A stretch of 64,000 nt of DNA from NCBI GenBank assembly GCA_043769275.1, contig JAYVJM010000079.1:1-64000 (forward strand), written 5' to 3'. Both the position numbers and the translations under genes were made by a program. Shown piece by piece: positions 19,011-27,823 of this stretch. How positions within the stretch are numbered: the first letter of the stretch is position 1; every line of letters begins with the position of its first letter. The notes under the pieces were generated by a model that was not told the origin of the DNA, made no database searches, and saw only the letters and a program-made list of their open reading frames with translations. Source of the DNA: JAYVJM01 sp043769275. Its GTDB lineage: Bacteria; Pseudomonadota; Gammaproteobacteria; Pseudomonadales; UBA7239.

Positions 19011-20189
19011 ATGGCTTGGAATGAGCCCGGCAACAAGGGCAATAACCCGTGGGGCAGCCCGTCCAACAACGGCAGTAAAAAAAACGGCGACAACGATTTA
19101 CAGGAGCTGCTGCAAAAACTCAAGGCACTCTTGGGAGGAAGCGGCGGGGTCAGCAATAGTGGCGAAGTCGCGCCTGTGGGCAAGCTCGTGCTGTTGATTC
19201 TGGCTGTACTGCTGATTTCGTGGGGTGCTCTGGGCTTTTATCAGCTCGACGAACAAAAGCGCGCCGTTGTTTTACGCCTTGGTGCCTACCACGGCACCGT
19301 CAGCTCTGGCTGGCATTGGAATCCACCGTTCATTGATACGGTAATAAAAGACAACGTGACCCAGTTGCGCTCTTATACATCGCAAGGCGCAATGTTGACT
19401 TCAGATGAAAACATAGTAGATGTACAGCTGTCGGTTCAATACAACATCAAGGATTTGGAAAAATTTACACTCTCGATTCGCGAGCCTGAACTGACACTAG
19501 CCGATGCCACCGACAGTGCTTTACGTCACGTCGTTGGCAACTCGGGAATGGATGAGTTATTGACAATCGGCCGCGCAAAAATCGCCCCTGAAGTGCAAAC
19601 GCGCTTACAGCATTATTTGGATAAATATCAAACGGGTATTTTTGTGGCGGTAATTAACGTCGAGCGCACGCAGCCACCCAAGCAAGTGCAGGATGCTTTT
19701 GATGACGTGAGCAAAGCTCGCGAAGATGAACAACGCTTCCAAAATGAAGCAAAAACGTACGCAAATACCGTGATCCCTCAAGCGCGAGGGATTGCCAAAC
19801 GTCTGAATTCAGAAGCACTCGCGTACCGTGACAGCACCATCGCACGGGCGCAAGGGGAAGCCAGCCGGTTCAATGCATTGCTAACGGCCTATCGCACATC
19901 GCCCACAGTGACCCGTCAGCGGCTTTATATTGATGCCATGCAAGACGTGATGACCAACAACAGCAAGGTGCTAGTGGATGTCGCCAAAGGCAGCAATATG
20001 CTGTACCTGCCCTTGGATCAATTACGGAATCAACCTGCTGGCAACAAAGTCGGCAGCAGCGCAGAGCGCAGTGATGGCACGAGTATCAGCCAGATCGACA
20101 TCGACAACATTTCCAAACGCATAGAAGAAAAGCTGCGCGGAGAACAGCAGAAAAACAGCAACACGCGTCGTCGGGAGAGTCGCCAATGA
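19011..20189 (+). CDS. hflK: FtsH regulator HflK
   Basis: Inner-membrane SPFH/band-7 protein that forms a large cage with HflC around the FtsH protease. The 392-residue protein has a Gly/Asn-rich N-terminus (MAWNEPGNKGNNPWG), one transmembrane helix (about residues 58-78), the SPFH domain and a long charged helical segment. A GGAG site lies seven bases before the ATG. It overlaps hflC by four bases (ATGA). Confidence 0.96.
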   Translation: MAWNEPGNKGNNPWGSPSNNGSKKNGDNDLQELLQKLKALLGGSGGVSNSGEVAPVGKLVLLILAVLLISWGALGFYQLDEQKRAVVLRLGAYHGTVSSGWHWNPPFIDTVIKDNVTQLRSYTSQGAMLTSDENIVDVQLSVQYNIKDLEKFTLSIREPELTLADATDSALRHVVGNSGMDELLTIGRAKIAPEVQTRLQHYLDKYQTGIFVAVINVERTQPPKQVQDAFDDVSKAREDEQRFQNEAKTYANTVIPQARGIAKRLNSEALAYRDSTIARAQGEASRFNALLTAYRTSPTVTRQRLYIDAMQDVMTNNSKVLVDVAKGSNMLYLPLDQLRNQPAGNKVGSSAERSDGTSISQIDIDNISKRIEEKLRGEQQKNSNTRRRESRQ

Positions 20190-21061
20190 ACCGTTTAGGC
20201 AATGTTTTATTGACTATTTTTATTTGTATTTGGCTTGTTTCCCAGTTTACCTTCGTCGTGCGAGCTTATGACACAGCCGTGCTATTGCGCTTTGGAAAAC
20301 TGGTGCAGAGCGACATTCCCCCAGGCCTGCATTGGAAAATCCCGCTAATGGATGATGTCCGTCGTTTTGATAGCCGCATACTCAGCATCAACGCGCGTCC
20401 AGAGCGTTTTTTGACGATTGGGAAAAAGCCCATGATGGTCGACCTGTACGCTGTATGGCGCATTATCGACGTTGCACGCTATTACACCGCGACGGGTGGC
20501 GATGAAATGCGAGCGGAAATGGTGATTTCACAGCGCATCAATGAGGGAATGCGAAACCAGTTTGGCGTGCGCACCCTGCACGAAGTCGTGTCTGGGGAGC
20601 GCGATGCGCTAATGGCCGACATGACTAAAAAACTCACCGACATCACCAGTAAAGAGCTTGGCATTGAAGTCGTGGATGTGCGCGTTAAACGCATTGACCT
20701 GCCCGAGGAAGTCAGCGCCAACGTCTACACTCGTATGAACTCGGAGCGCGAAAGAGAAGCGCGCAAACATCGCTCGGAGGGATCCGAAATTGCCGAAGGG
20801 ATACGAGCCGATGCTGATCGCCAAAAAACCGTACTGGAGGCCGACGCTTACCGCGACGCTGAAAAAGTGCGCGGCGATGGTGACGCGAAAGCCACGGTTA
20901 TTTACGCGGCAGCCTACGATAAAGACCCTGAGCTTTATAGTTTTACGCGCAGCTTACAGGCTTATCGAGACAGCTTTAACGGCCGCAACGATATGCTGGT
21001 GGTTGACCCTAGCAGCGCCTTCTTCAAATACCTCAAAAACGAGAACGCTCAAGCACAATAA
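20186..21061 (+). CDS. hflC: FtsH regulator HflC
   Basis: Partner of HflK; 291 residues with an N-terminal membrane helix (about residues 5-25) and an SPFH domain. A coiled helical stretch rich in Glu/Arg (NSEREREARKHRSEGSE) is followed by the conserved FTRSLQAYR. It is translationally coupled to hflK. The next gene, an aspartic protease, begins at or inside its 3' end. Confidence 0.96.
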   Translation: MNRLGNVLLTIFICIWLVSQFTFVVRAYDTAVLLRFGKLVQSDIPPGLHWKIPLMDDVRRFDSRILSINARPERFLTIGKKPMMVDLYAVWRIIDVARYYTATGGDEMRAEMVISQRINEGMRNQFGVRTLHEVVSGERDALMADMTKKLTDITSKELGIEVVDVRVKRIDLPEEVSANVYTRMNSEREREARKHRSEGSEIAEGIRADADRQKTVLEADAYRDAEKVRGDGDAKATVIYAAAYDKDPELYSFTRSLQAYRDSFNGRNDMLVVDPSSAFFKYLKNENAQAQ

Positions 21062-21740
21062 ATTTGCCGTCTTACTCACCCCGCTATTCAGCGCGGCACT
21101 TTCCGCCGCGCCGAGTCTCCCAAACATCCAAGTCCACGGACTCCTACCGCCCAACCGGGCGGTAGTGACCATTAATGGCACACAAAGCGTGCTCAGTGTG
21201 GGGAAAACCCGTGCGGAAGCACTCACCCTGCTCAGTCTCGACAGCAAAAAAGCCGTGTTTGAATGGCAAGGACAGCGTTTTGAGCGCCATCTGAGCCAGC
21301 AAATCTCTACCAATTACAGCGCCCTTAGCGAAAAAGAAAGAAAAAAAATATCTGAAATTGGCGGAAACAATGAAGTGGCACGCATCAAGCGTGGAGCCAG
21401 CGGTCACTTTCTAACGCAGGGGCAGATCAACGGCAAACCAGTCGAATTTCTGGTTGATACCGGCGCATCTTCCGTTGCAATGAGCGAAAAAGAGGCCGAC
21501 CGTTTAGCGCTGAATTGGCATAAAGGCAAGCCGTTAACGGCCAAAACAGCCTCTGGCGACGCAGCCTACTATGAGGTGCAATTGGAGTCGGTAACCGTAG
21601 GCGGCATTACCATCGACAATATTCAAGCCTCGGTGCTAATGACCGGCTCCGTACATCCCATTCTGCTGGGCGCAAGTTTTTTGCGACAGACCGAAATGGC
21701 GGAGAAAGACGGCGTGATGGTGCTGCGTAAAAAACACTGA
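21003..21740 (+). CDS. Retropepsin-like clan AA aspartic protease (TIGR02281-type)
   Basis: An exported single-chain retropepsin-like protein. The catalytic motif is [11 protein letters not shown], with the typical downstream [11 protein letters not shown] block near the C-terminus; the family is a single half-pepsin that would act as a dimer. The N-terminal part after a hydrophobic stretch ([14 protein letters not shown]) looks like a signal peptide followed by a small beta-rich region. The start is uncertain: there is no ATG or GTG near the signal sequence. The nearest candidate is TTG at 21003, overlapping hflC out of frame by 59 bases. The frame is open much further back, but that part is hflC shadow. 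Confidence 0.82.
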   Translation: MTLAAPSSNTSKTRTLKHNKFAVLLTPLFSAALSAAPSLPNIQVHGLLPPNRAVVTINGTQSVLSVGKTRAEALTLLSLDSKKAVFEWQGQRFERHLSQQISTNYSALSEKERKKISEIGGNNEVARIKRGASGHFLTQGQINGKPVEFLVDTGASSVAMSEKEADRLALNWHKGKPLTAKTASGDAAYYEVQLESVTVGGITIDNIQASVLMTGSVHPILLGASFLRQTEMAEKDGVMVLRKKH

Positions 21741-21781
21741 TCGCCTACAATGCCCGCCCACCCGCCCGAAGGGAAATTCCA

Positions 21782-22378
21782 GTGTCTTTCCGTTTTGTCG
21801 AATCTTCCCTCCTGCCTACGGCATGGGGTGAGTTTATGATCCACGGTTTCGAAGACGATGAAACCGGTAAAGAGCATATCGCCTTAACGATGGGCGATGT
21901 TTCCTGTGGCCTGCCGGTATTGACCCGTATTCATTCCGAGTGCCTAACCGGCGATGTGTTGCACAGCTTGCGCTGCGATTGCGGCTCACAACTGGATGCA
22001 GCGCTGTGTGCGATTGCTGCCGAAGGCCGTGGTGTGCTGTTGTACTTGCGCCAAGAGGGGCGCGGTATCGGCCTCGTTAACAAAATAAAAGCGTACAACC
22101 TGCAAGATCAGGGTGCGGACACCGTGGAAGCCAATGAGCAATTAGGCTTTGGTGCTGATATGCGCGGTTACGGTATGCTTAAAATTATGCTGCATCATCT
22201 GCGTGTAAGTCGCGTGCGAGTGATGACCAACAATCCGCGTAAATTGCGAGCCCTAGAAGCGATAGGCATTACCATCGACGAGCGTATTTCTCTGCAGACA
22301 GGGCAAAACCCGCACAACGTCCGCTATTTGGCCACCAAGGCGCTCAAGTTGGGGCACCTGTTCGATCAAAAGGTGTAG
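21782..22378 (+). CDS. ribA: GTP cyclohydrolase II RibA
   Basis: First committed step of riboflavin synthesis from GTP. 198 residues, stand-alone form (no fused RibB). The zinc ligands are Cys54, Cys65 and Cys67 (SEC...RCDCGSQ), and the RQEGRGIGL and [11 protein letters not shown] active-site segments are intact. The start is GTG at 21782 with AAGGGAA six to seven bases before it. No other rib genes adjoin. Confidence 0.96.
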   Translation: MSFRFVESSLLPTAWGEFMIHGFEDDETGKEHIALTMGDVSCGLPVLTRIHSECLTGDVLHSLRCDCGSQLDAALCAIAAEGRGVLLYLRQEGRGIGLVNKIKAYNLQDQGADTVEANEQLGFGADMRGYGMLKIMLHHLRVSRVRVMTNNPRKLRALEAIGITIDERISLQTGQNPHNVRYLATKALKLGHLFDQKV

Positions 22379-22388
22379 ACCGCCCAAT

Positions 22389-22790
22389 ATGAAGATGATG
22401 TCTTTTTTACTTAAGCCCCTACCGTTAACTTTTTTGGTATTTTTCATCGCGTTATTAACAATGCTTTGCTTGCGTTTTTGGCTGATTGAGCCAGAAACGA
22501 TGGGCGCAGCTTGTTCAAATGCCATGCTGTTTCTTTGGTGTTACCCACGCCAATTATTGATATGGGGGATGGCTTACAGCTTGTTTGCCTACGCATCTTC
22601 GCTACTGCTGGCGCTAAGTCTGTTTGGCTCCATTAAACGATCACGCTGCTTTCTGTTAGCCAGCATTATTTTTAGCTCAATGGCACTGATTTTTTATAGT
22701 GCTGGCACAGGCAGTGTGCTTCTGCTTGTTGGATTGTTGCGTGCGGTTTATCTCAGCGAAAACACGCAGACACATCAATCCACCCTTTGA
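22389..22790 (+). CDS. Small polytopic membrane protein, hypothetical
   Basis: 133 residues dominated by three or four hydrophobic helices, with a conserved-looking WCYPRQLLIWGMAY stretch in the middle. No domain recognised. It starts 10 bases after ribA, so it may be co-transcribed. Its end overlaps the beginning of an inverted repeat that lies before prfB. Coding status is supported by the consistent hydrophobic pattern and absence of a better frame, not by family identity. Confidence 0.6.
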   Translation: MKMMSFLLKPLPLTFLVFFIALLTMLCLRFWLIEPETMGAACSNAMLFLWCYPRQLLIWGMAYSLFAYASSLLLALSLFGSIKRSRCFLLASIIFSSMALIFYSAGTGSVLLLVGLLRAVYLSENTQTHQSTL

Positions 22791-22850
22791 CAGACTCAGA
22801 ACGAAGAGTTGTAAGCCAGCGCGATCAGTTCGTGGTGAGCCTGTCGAACC
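22785..22850. repeat. REP-like inverted pair before prfB
   Basis: Two arms of about 20 bases, TTTGACAGACTCAGAACGAA and TTCGTGGTGAGCCTGTCGAA, are near-perfect reverse complements separated by about 24 bases. They belong to the dispersed family seen at eight other places in this window. The first arm overlaps the last two codons of the gene before it. Confidence 0.75.
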
Positions 22851-22895
22851 ATGCAATGCCAACCACACATCACGTGAACTTATAGGGATTTTCAT

Positions 22896-23994
22896 ATGCT
22901 AGAAATCAACCCTCTGCTTAATGCCATTAAAGATTTACAGGGGCGCAGTGATGTGCTTAGGGGGTATCTTTGACTACGCGAACAAGAAAGAGCGCTTAGT
23001 GGAAGTTGAGCTGGAGCTGGGTGAAGCCGGCATCTGGAATAACCCTGAGCGCGCTCAAGAGCTGGGGCGCGAGCGTGTTGCGCTGCAAAATGTGGTGGGT
23101 ACGCTGGATGAGATGGCAGCAGGCTTGTCTGACGTGGCAGACTTATTGGAAATGGCGGCCGCTGAAGACGATGCCGATACGGTACACGCAGTAGAAGCAG
23201 ACATCGACACACTGCGCATTAAGCTGGAACTGCTCGAGTTTCGCCGCATGTTTTCCGGCGAAATGGACCCCAACAATTGTTACCTTGACATTCAAGCCGG
23301 CTCAGGCGGTACAGAAGCGCAAGACTGGGCAGAAATGTTATTGCGCATGTATTTGCGCTGGGGCGATGCCAAAGGCTTCAAAACAGAGCTTATGGAGGTG
23401 TCGGCGGGCGATATCGCCGGCATCAAGTCAGCCACCATTCGCTTCGAGGGTGAATATGCTTATGGCTGGCTGCGCACCGAAACAGGCGTACACCGCCTGG
23501 TGCGAAAATCGCCGTTTGATTCAGGCAATCGCCGTCACACCTCGTTTTCCTCGGTGTTCGTATCGGCAGAAATCGACGACAGCATTCAAATTGACATTAA
23601 CCCTGCGGATTTACGTGTTGACACCTATCGCGCCGGTGGCGCAGGTGGCCAGCACGTCAACAAAACCGATTCTGCTGTACGCATTACGCACGTACCCACA
23701 GGCACAGTCGTGCAGTGTCAGAACGAACGCTCACAACACGCCAACCGCGACAAAGCCATGAAACAACTGGCGGCCAAGCTGTATGAGCTGGAACTTAAAA
23801 AGCGCCAAACCGAGCAGCAGAAACTGGAAGACAGCAAGTCCGACATCGGCTGGGGCAGCCAAATTCGTTCTTACGTGCTGGACGATGCCCGCATCAAAGA
23901 CCTACGCACGGGCGTTGAAACACGCAATACACAGGTGGTGCTGGATGGGGACTTAGATCGCTTTATTGAAGCCAGCCTGAAAAGCGGGCTGTAA
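22896..23994 (+). CDS. prfB: Peptide chain release factor 2, with programmed +1 frameshift
   Basis: Releases peptides at UGA and UAA codons. The gene starts at ATG 22896; zero frame runs 25 codons to a TGA at 22971-22973, then continues +1 from GAC at 22972 to 23994. The joined product is 365 residues, the E. coli length. The recognition motif SPF ([10 protein letters not shown]) and the catalytic GGQ ([14 protein letters not shown]) are both present. The frameshift lets low RF2 levels raise its own synthesis. AGGGAT lies upstream of the start. lysS, often next, is not here; ppa follows. Confidence 0.97.
22959..22974 (+). promoter_or_regulatory. prfB programmed frameshift site
   Basis: AGGGGG (internal Shine-Dalgarno-like) lies three bases before CTT TGA C, where the ribosome slips from CTT to TTG and resumes at GAC. 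The sequence AGGGGGTATCTTTGAC is the same as the classic E. coli site. Confidence 0.97.
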
Positions 23995-24128
23995 TTGCTG
24001 CGGGTGCTTAGTGGGAATTGGCGCGGATGTAGTGCGCAAGCAAAGACTGCCTTCTGCTACAATCGCCGCGTTTTTTCGCCAGAAAGCCCCTGCTTTCTGT
24101 TTTTTATTCGCCTAATACGGTACTTGTC

Positions 24129-24665
24129 ATGAGCTTCAGCAAACTATCCCCCGGAAAAGAATTGCCACACGACATTTATGTCGCCATTGAAATTCCTGCG
24201 AATCACGCGCCAATCAAATACGAAATTGACAAAGACAGCGACTGCCTGTTTGTTGATCGCTTTATGTCCACGCCCATGTTCTACCCCGCCAACTACGGCT
24301 ATATTCCAAGCACGCTGTCAGAAGACGGCGATGCGTTGGATGTTTTGGTGATTACCCCGTACCCTGTTACACCCGGCGCGGTGATTCGTGCGCGGCCTAT
24401 CGGCATTTTGTATATGTCGGATGAAGCAGGACGGGATTCAAAACTGTTAGCGGTTCCGCACAGCAAATTAACCCCGCTGTATAACGACGTGAAAGAAGCC
24501 AGCGATTTACCCGCGCAGCTACTCAAACAAATCGAACATTTTTTTGAGCACTACAAAGACCTAGAGCCTGGAAAATGGGTGAAAGTAGACAAATGGGGCA
24601 ATGCGAAAGATGCGGAAGCGGAAATTATCGCCGCGCGTGAAATGTATTTAAAAGACAAAGGCTAA
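24129..24665 (+). CDS. ppa: Inorganic pyrophosphatase, family I
   Basis: Cytoplasmic hydrolase of pyrophosphate, pulling biosynthetic reactions forward. 178 residues. The signature [15 protein letters not shown] and metal-binding acidic residues are present, as are [12 protein letters not shown] and the [11 protein letters not shown] segment. It is monocistronic, ending in a clear terminator. Confidence 0.97.
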   Translation: MSFSKLSPGKELPHDIYVAIEIPANHAPIKYEIDKDSDCLFVDRFMSTPMFYPANYGYIPSTLSEDGDALDVLVITPYPVTPGAVIRARPIGILYMSDEAGRDSKLLAVPHSKLTPLYNDVKEASDLPAQLLKQIEHFFEHYKDLEPGKWVKVDKWGNAKDAEAEIIAAREMYLKDKG

Positions 24666-24687
24666 ATATTTATTGTTGAGCCTCACC

Positions 24688-24715
24688 AAAAAAGCCACCG
24701 TAAAGGTGGCTTTTT
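24688..24715. terminator. Bidirectional terminator between ppa and rsmC
   Basis: AGCCACC pairs with GGTGGCT around a TGTAAA-like short loop (GTAAA), with A-run before and T-run after. It can stop transcription from both converging genes. Confidence 0.88.
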
Positions 24716-24750
24716 CCGTTAGGCGTATTGTGCGTGTGATGTGATTGACG

Positions 24751-25806
24751 CTAAACACGATGCTGCTGTAAAGAAAACAACCTGAACTGCCCGTTATCAG
24801 CCACGGTTTTGATGTGTTTGAAATAGGGAGCCGCCGCGTTTTCTAATCCAATAAATTGATTCACGACCAATACGGCAACACCGTTGGGCGCAAGCAAACG
24901 GCGTATGTGTTGCAAAAACTTCACCGTGAGCGCGCCGTCTGTCTCAAAGCCTCGATGGAAAGGTGGGTTACACAAAATCAGGTCAAATTTTGCTTGCAGG
25001 CTCGCACCGCAATCGTCAGCCAGCGTTTCAACCTGCATCCCGTAAAAAGAAAAATTTTCCTGTGCTGCGCGCATGGCTGCGGCGTTATTGTCTGTCGCTA
25101 CGCGACGTATTAACGGCAGATGACGGCTTTGCAGCATGAGATAACCGTAACCACAGCCAAGATCAAGCAGGCTTGTTAGCGGCAGGTTTCCCGCCAAAAA
25201 AAGGGGCAAGTGAGCCGCTAAAAACGCACTGCCTTGGTCGACTTTATTCCAGCCAAACAATCCTGGCTTGCTGTAAAAAGGCAGCGAAACGCCTTCAATT
25301 AAACGCAGACTGGCGTAGTTCTGCGTGTCTAGCCGCTCATCGGCAATGGGCAATGCTGTTTTTGTAAAAGTGCCGCTGTAAACACTGCCCTGTTTTTTTG
25401 ATTCGCCATTGCCGAAATATTTTTTCGTTTTTTCGATATAGGTTTTTGTGCCCTCGTTTTTAAAACCCACCAACCGTAATTGGCCACCTTGCGCCAGCAG
25501 GTGCGATGCCTCGTTAATAACATGATGCACCACCGGTTTTTCTTTGGAAATTCTGTAGAGGATGCGGCTATAACTGCCTTGCGCGAAATGGCTGAAGTCA
25601 AAGTCTGAAAACGTGGCTTCGATATGATGGTTGCGCGCAGCTTCAACCACGTCAAAACGGTTGCTAATGATGGACAGGCCGCTCAAGCCCGCGATGTTTT
25701 GGATATAAGGTGCCGCGTGCTCGTCGGCCACCAACAAGGTTTTGTCATATGAATTTTCTGACGCACCTAAACAAGACAATAAATACTCAAACGCCACATC
25801 GTGCAT
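24751..25806 (-). CDS. rsmC: 16S rRNA (guanine1207-N2)-methyltransferase RsmC
   Basis: Two tandem methyltransferase-like domains: a degenerate N-terminal one and an active C-terminal one with LDLGCGYGYL (SAM loop) and the catalytic NPPF in DLILCNPPFH. 351 residues from ATG 25806. The ATG shares one base with the rsuA stop (TGATG), so the two are coupled. A pair of TTG codons just upstream could also initiate. Confidence 0.9.
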   Translation of the reverse strand: MHDVAFEYLLSCLGASENSYDKTLLVADEHAAPYIQNIAGLSGLSIISNRFDVVEAARNHHIEATFSDFDFSHFAQGSYSRILYRISKEKPVVHHVINEASHLLAQGGQLRLVGFKNEGTKTYIEKTKKYFGNGESKKQGSVYSGTFTKTALPIADERLDTQNYASLRLIEGVSLPFYSKPGLFGWNKVDQGSAFLAAHLPLFLAGNLPLTSLLDLGCGYGYLMLQSRHLPLIRRVATDNNAAAMRAAQENFSFYGMQVETLADDCGASLQAKFDLILCNPPFHRGFETDGALTVKFLQHIRRLLAPNGVAVLVVNQFIGLENAAAPYFKHIKTVADNGQFRLFSLQQHRV

Positions 25807-26504
25807 CAACAAAAGCCCTTGATTTCCACGGCGGTGAGCGGGCGGTACGTGCCAGCGGCAAGATTTTCATCTAAAACAATGATGCCAATTTTTTCACGGT
25901 GTAATGTCAAAACATGATTGCCTGTCGCCGCAAACATGCGTTTGACTTGATGGTATTTCCCTTCGCTGATTGTCAATAAAAGGCAGCGCCTTTCAACGTC
26001 TGTGAATACGAGTTTTGCAGGCTGGGTGACTTGTGTTTCGCCGCGTAATACGATGCCTTCTTGCAATTGCTTTTCTGCCTCTGCGCCGAGGCTTTCCTGC
26101 AATACAACACGGTAACTTTTTTCGCATTTTCTGGAAGGTGCTGTCACGCGGTGATTCCATGCGCCATCGTCTGTTAGCAGCACGAGGCCGGTGGTATCGA
26201 CATCTAATCTGCCGGCAATTTGCAGTGTGTTTTTGTTTTGCTCGCACAGCAAATCAAGTACGGTTGGGTATTCGCCATCGGTATTGGCGCACACGAAACC
26301 TGCGGGTTTATGCAGCATAAAATAACGTGGTTGCGGGGCGAGTATCGACTGTCCGTCTAGTGTTACGGTATCGCTTTCGCTGATCTGCACATCAAATTTT
26401 TTAACCGGCAGACCGTTTACACATACGCGATTATTTTTCACCGCACGGCGCACATCTAAACGCGACAGTGCTGTGCTGTTACCGATCCAACGATCAAGAC
26501 GCAT
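25806..26504 (-). CDS. rsuA: 16S rRNA pseudouridine synthase RsuA family
   Basis: From ATG 26504, 232 residues, close to E. coli RsuA (231), which makes pseudouridine 516 in 16S rRNA. An N-terminal S4 RNA-binding domain (MRLDRWIGN...) is followed by the synthase domain with the catalytic GRLDVDTTG motif and the conserved SEGKYHQVKRM near the C-terminus. The frame runs 47 codons further upstream, but that overlaps the VOC gene. Family sisters RluB/E/F modify 23S rRNA; length and context favour RsuA. It forms a pair with rsmC, both acting on 16S rRNA. Confidence 0.88.
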   Translation of the reverse strand: MRLDRWIGNSTALSRLDVRRAVKNNRVCVNGLPVKKFDVQISESDTVTLDGQSILAPQPRYFMLHKPAGFVCANTDGEYPTVLDLLCEQNKNTLQIAGRLDVDTTGLVLLTDDGAWNHRVTAPSRKCEKSYRVVLQESLGAEAEKQLQEGIVLRGETQVTQPAKLVFTDVERRCLLLTISEGKYHQVKRMFAATGNHVLTLHREKIGIIVLDENLAAGTYRPLTAVEIKGFC

Positions 26505-26527
26505 AGGGTTTTTTAAGGAGAGAAAAA

Positions 26528-26929
26528 TTATTCTGCACAAATAAATTCGACATAATTTCCGTCTGGGTCTTGCACCTGCGCGCAACGCACACCAGGGCGT
26601 AAGTCGCGTATTTCTACTGCAATGGTGCTGCCAAACTGCCTGCATTCTCCGACTACTTCATCAATATTTTGAATATTGATCGTGATATAACGCAGGCCGT
26701 TGCGTGAGGCAAACTCGCCGCCCGCGACGTTTTCCAGCACAGTATCGGCCACCACAATACGCAACACACTTTCACCACAATTCAATCGGCAAATAACGCC
26801 TAAGCCCGGAAAAGGAATGGGCGCGTCCTGCTTGAAACCTAAAACACCACAATAAAACGCCAGCATTTTTTCGCCATTGTTGGTAATCATGCCTATATCA
26901 AGGGCTGCTTTGCTTAAAACAATCGCCAT
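26528..26929 (-). CDS. VOC (glyoxalase/bleomycin resistance) superfamily protein
   Basis: 133 residues with the two paired beta-alpha-beta-beta-beta units of the vicinal oxygen chelate fold. The N-terminus is KAALDIGMITNN and the C-terminus DPDGNYVEFICAE is diagnostic. Metal-ligand positions at the end (E in YVEF) are kept. The substrate cannot be told from the fold. It lies 23 bases upstream of rsuA and may share its transcript. Confidence 0.82.
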   Translation of the reverse strand: MAIVLSKAALDIGMITNNGEKMLAFYCGVLGFKQDAPIPFPGLGVICRLNCGESVLRIVVADTVLENVAGGEFASRNGLRYITINIQNIDEVVGECRQFGSTIAVEIRDLRPGVRCAQVQDPDGNYVEFICAE

Positions 26930-27031
26930 AGTGCTTTCTCCGATACACAGGTGGATTTAATACGCGCGGCATAGTAACGCGATAAGCCAGCTCGATTAAA
27001 CTGTCGACTGTTTCATCCCGAGAGATTTCCC

Positions 27032-27484
27032 ATGCAATTGGCCTATTTTGAAGATTTGCAGCCGGGCTTTGTGTGTCGTGCGCAAGGTTATACCGTGAAC
27101 GAGGCAGAAATTATTGAATTCGGCCAACGTTTCGATCCGCAGCCTTTCCACACCAGCGCAGACGCTGCCAGTAACTCCCTGTTTGGCGGCTTGGTAGCGC
27201 CCACCTGTTTGCTGTTGTGCGCGCGCTCTTGGCTGGCAAATCACTTGGACGTTCCCTATGTTTATACCGCAGGCTTAGGTGTTGATGATCTCAACATACG
27301 AAAACCGGTACGTGCGGGCGATTGTTTGCGTCTGGAAGCCGAGGTTTTTCATGCGCGCCCCTCACGCTCGCGACCCGATTGTGGCGTGGTGCAGATGCAC
27401 AACCGTCTTTACAACCAGCGTGATGAGCTGGTGCTGGATATGATCGCAAAAATGCTGGTGCAGAAAAAATCTGCACAAGTGTAG
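27032..27484 (+). CDS. MaoC-like (R)-hydratase/dehydratase family protein
   Basis: 150-residue single hot-dog-fold protein. The MaoC pattern (N-terminal YFEDLQPGFV, then EIIEFGQRFDPQPFHTS, the catalytic Asp/His region, and FGGLVAPTCLL) is clear. Members hydrate enoyl-CoA or act in related CoA chemistry. No fatty-acid or PHA genes are adjacent, so the substrate is open. It is divergent from the VOC gene. Confidence 0.85.
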   Translation: MQLAYFEDLQPGFVCRAQGYTVNEAEIIEFGQRFDPQPFHTSADAASNSLFGGLVAPTCLLLCARSWLANHLDVPYVYTAGLGVDDLNIRKPVRAGDCLRLEAEVFHARPSRSRPDCGVVQMHNRLYNQRDELVLDMIAKMLVQKKSAQV

Positions 27485-27823
27485 AAACCAGCGCCTTGTA
27501 GTCGTAAGCGGCATCAATGGCGTTGGATCGGGCTCGTAAACATTCGCTAGTGTCTCGTCGCTAAATTCCGCTCTTGCATTCGATATGCATTGCGCTGCGG
27601 CTTCGATGGCTAAAATTTTCCCACGCTGCGCGTTCCCTCCCCCTTTTTCCAAAAAAAGGGGAGGTAGTGAGTGAGTCATCAAGCGAATTGGCGTGCTCAC
27701 ACGGCGCGTTCACGCCACACGCCGTATGGATGTGGTAAAACCGAAAATAAAAAAACCGGCACAAGGCCGGCTTTTCTTTGTGCTTAGGCAGGCGTGTGTG
27801 CCTGCCCCTGAAACCATCCCATA
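27485..27823. other. Intergenic region with long hairpin
   Basis: About 340 bases between two converging genes. It contains a strong hairpin (27636-27664: CTCCCCCTTTTT against AAAAAAAGGGGAG) and the terminator listed separately. Several short frames cross it, but none shows a recognisable product. I see no small gene here that I can support. Confidence 0.55.
27750..27777. terminator. Terminator of the large repeat-protein gene
   Basis: CCGGC pairs with GCCGG around ACAAG. On the minus strand the stem is followed by seven T, so it should end the large leftward gene; the other side also has a shorter T-run. Confidence 0.75.

Noticed and set aside
20790..21002. N-terminal extension of the retropepsin frame through hflC
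   Set aside because: This part is a shadow of the hflC coding sequence in another frame; the exported protein begins near 21003.
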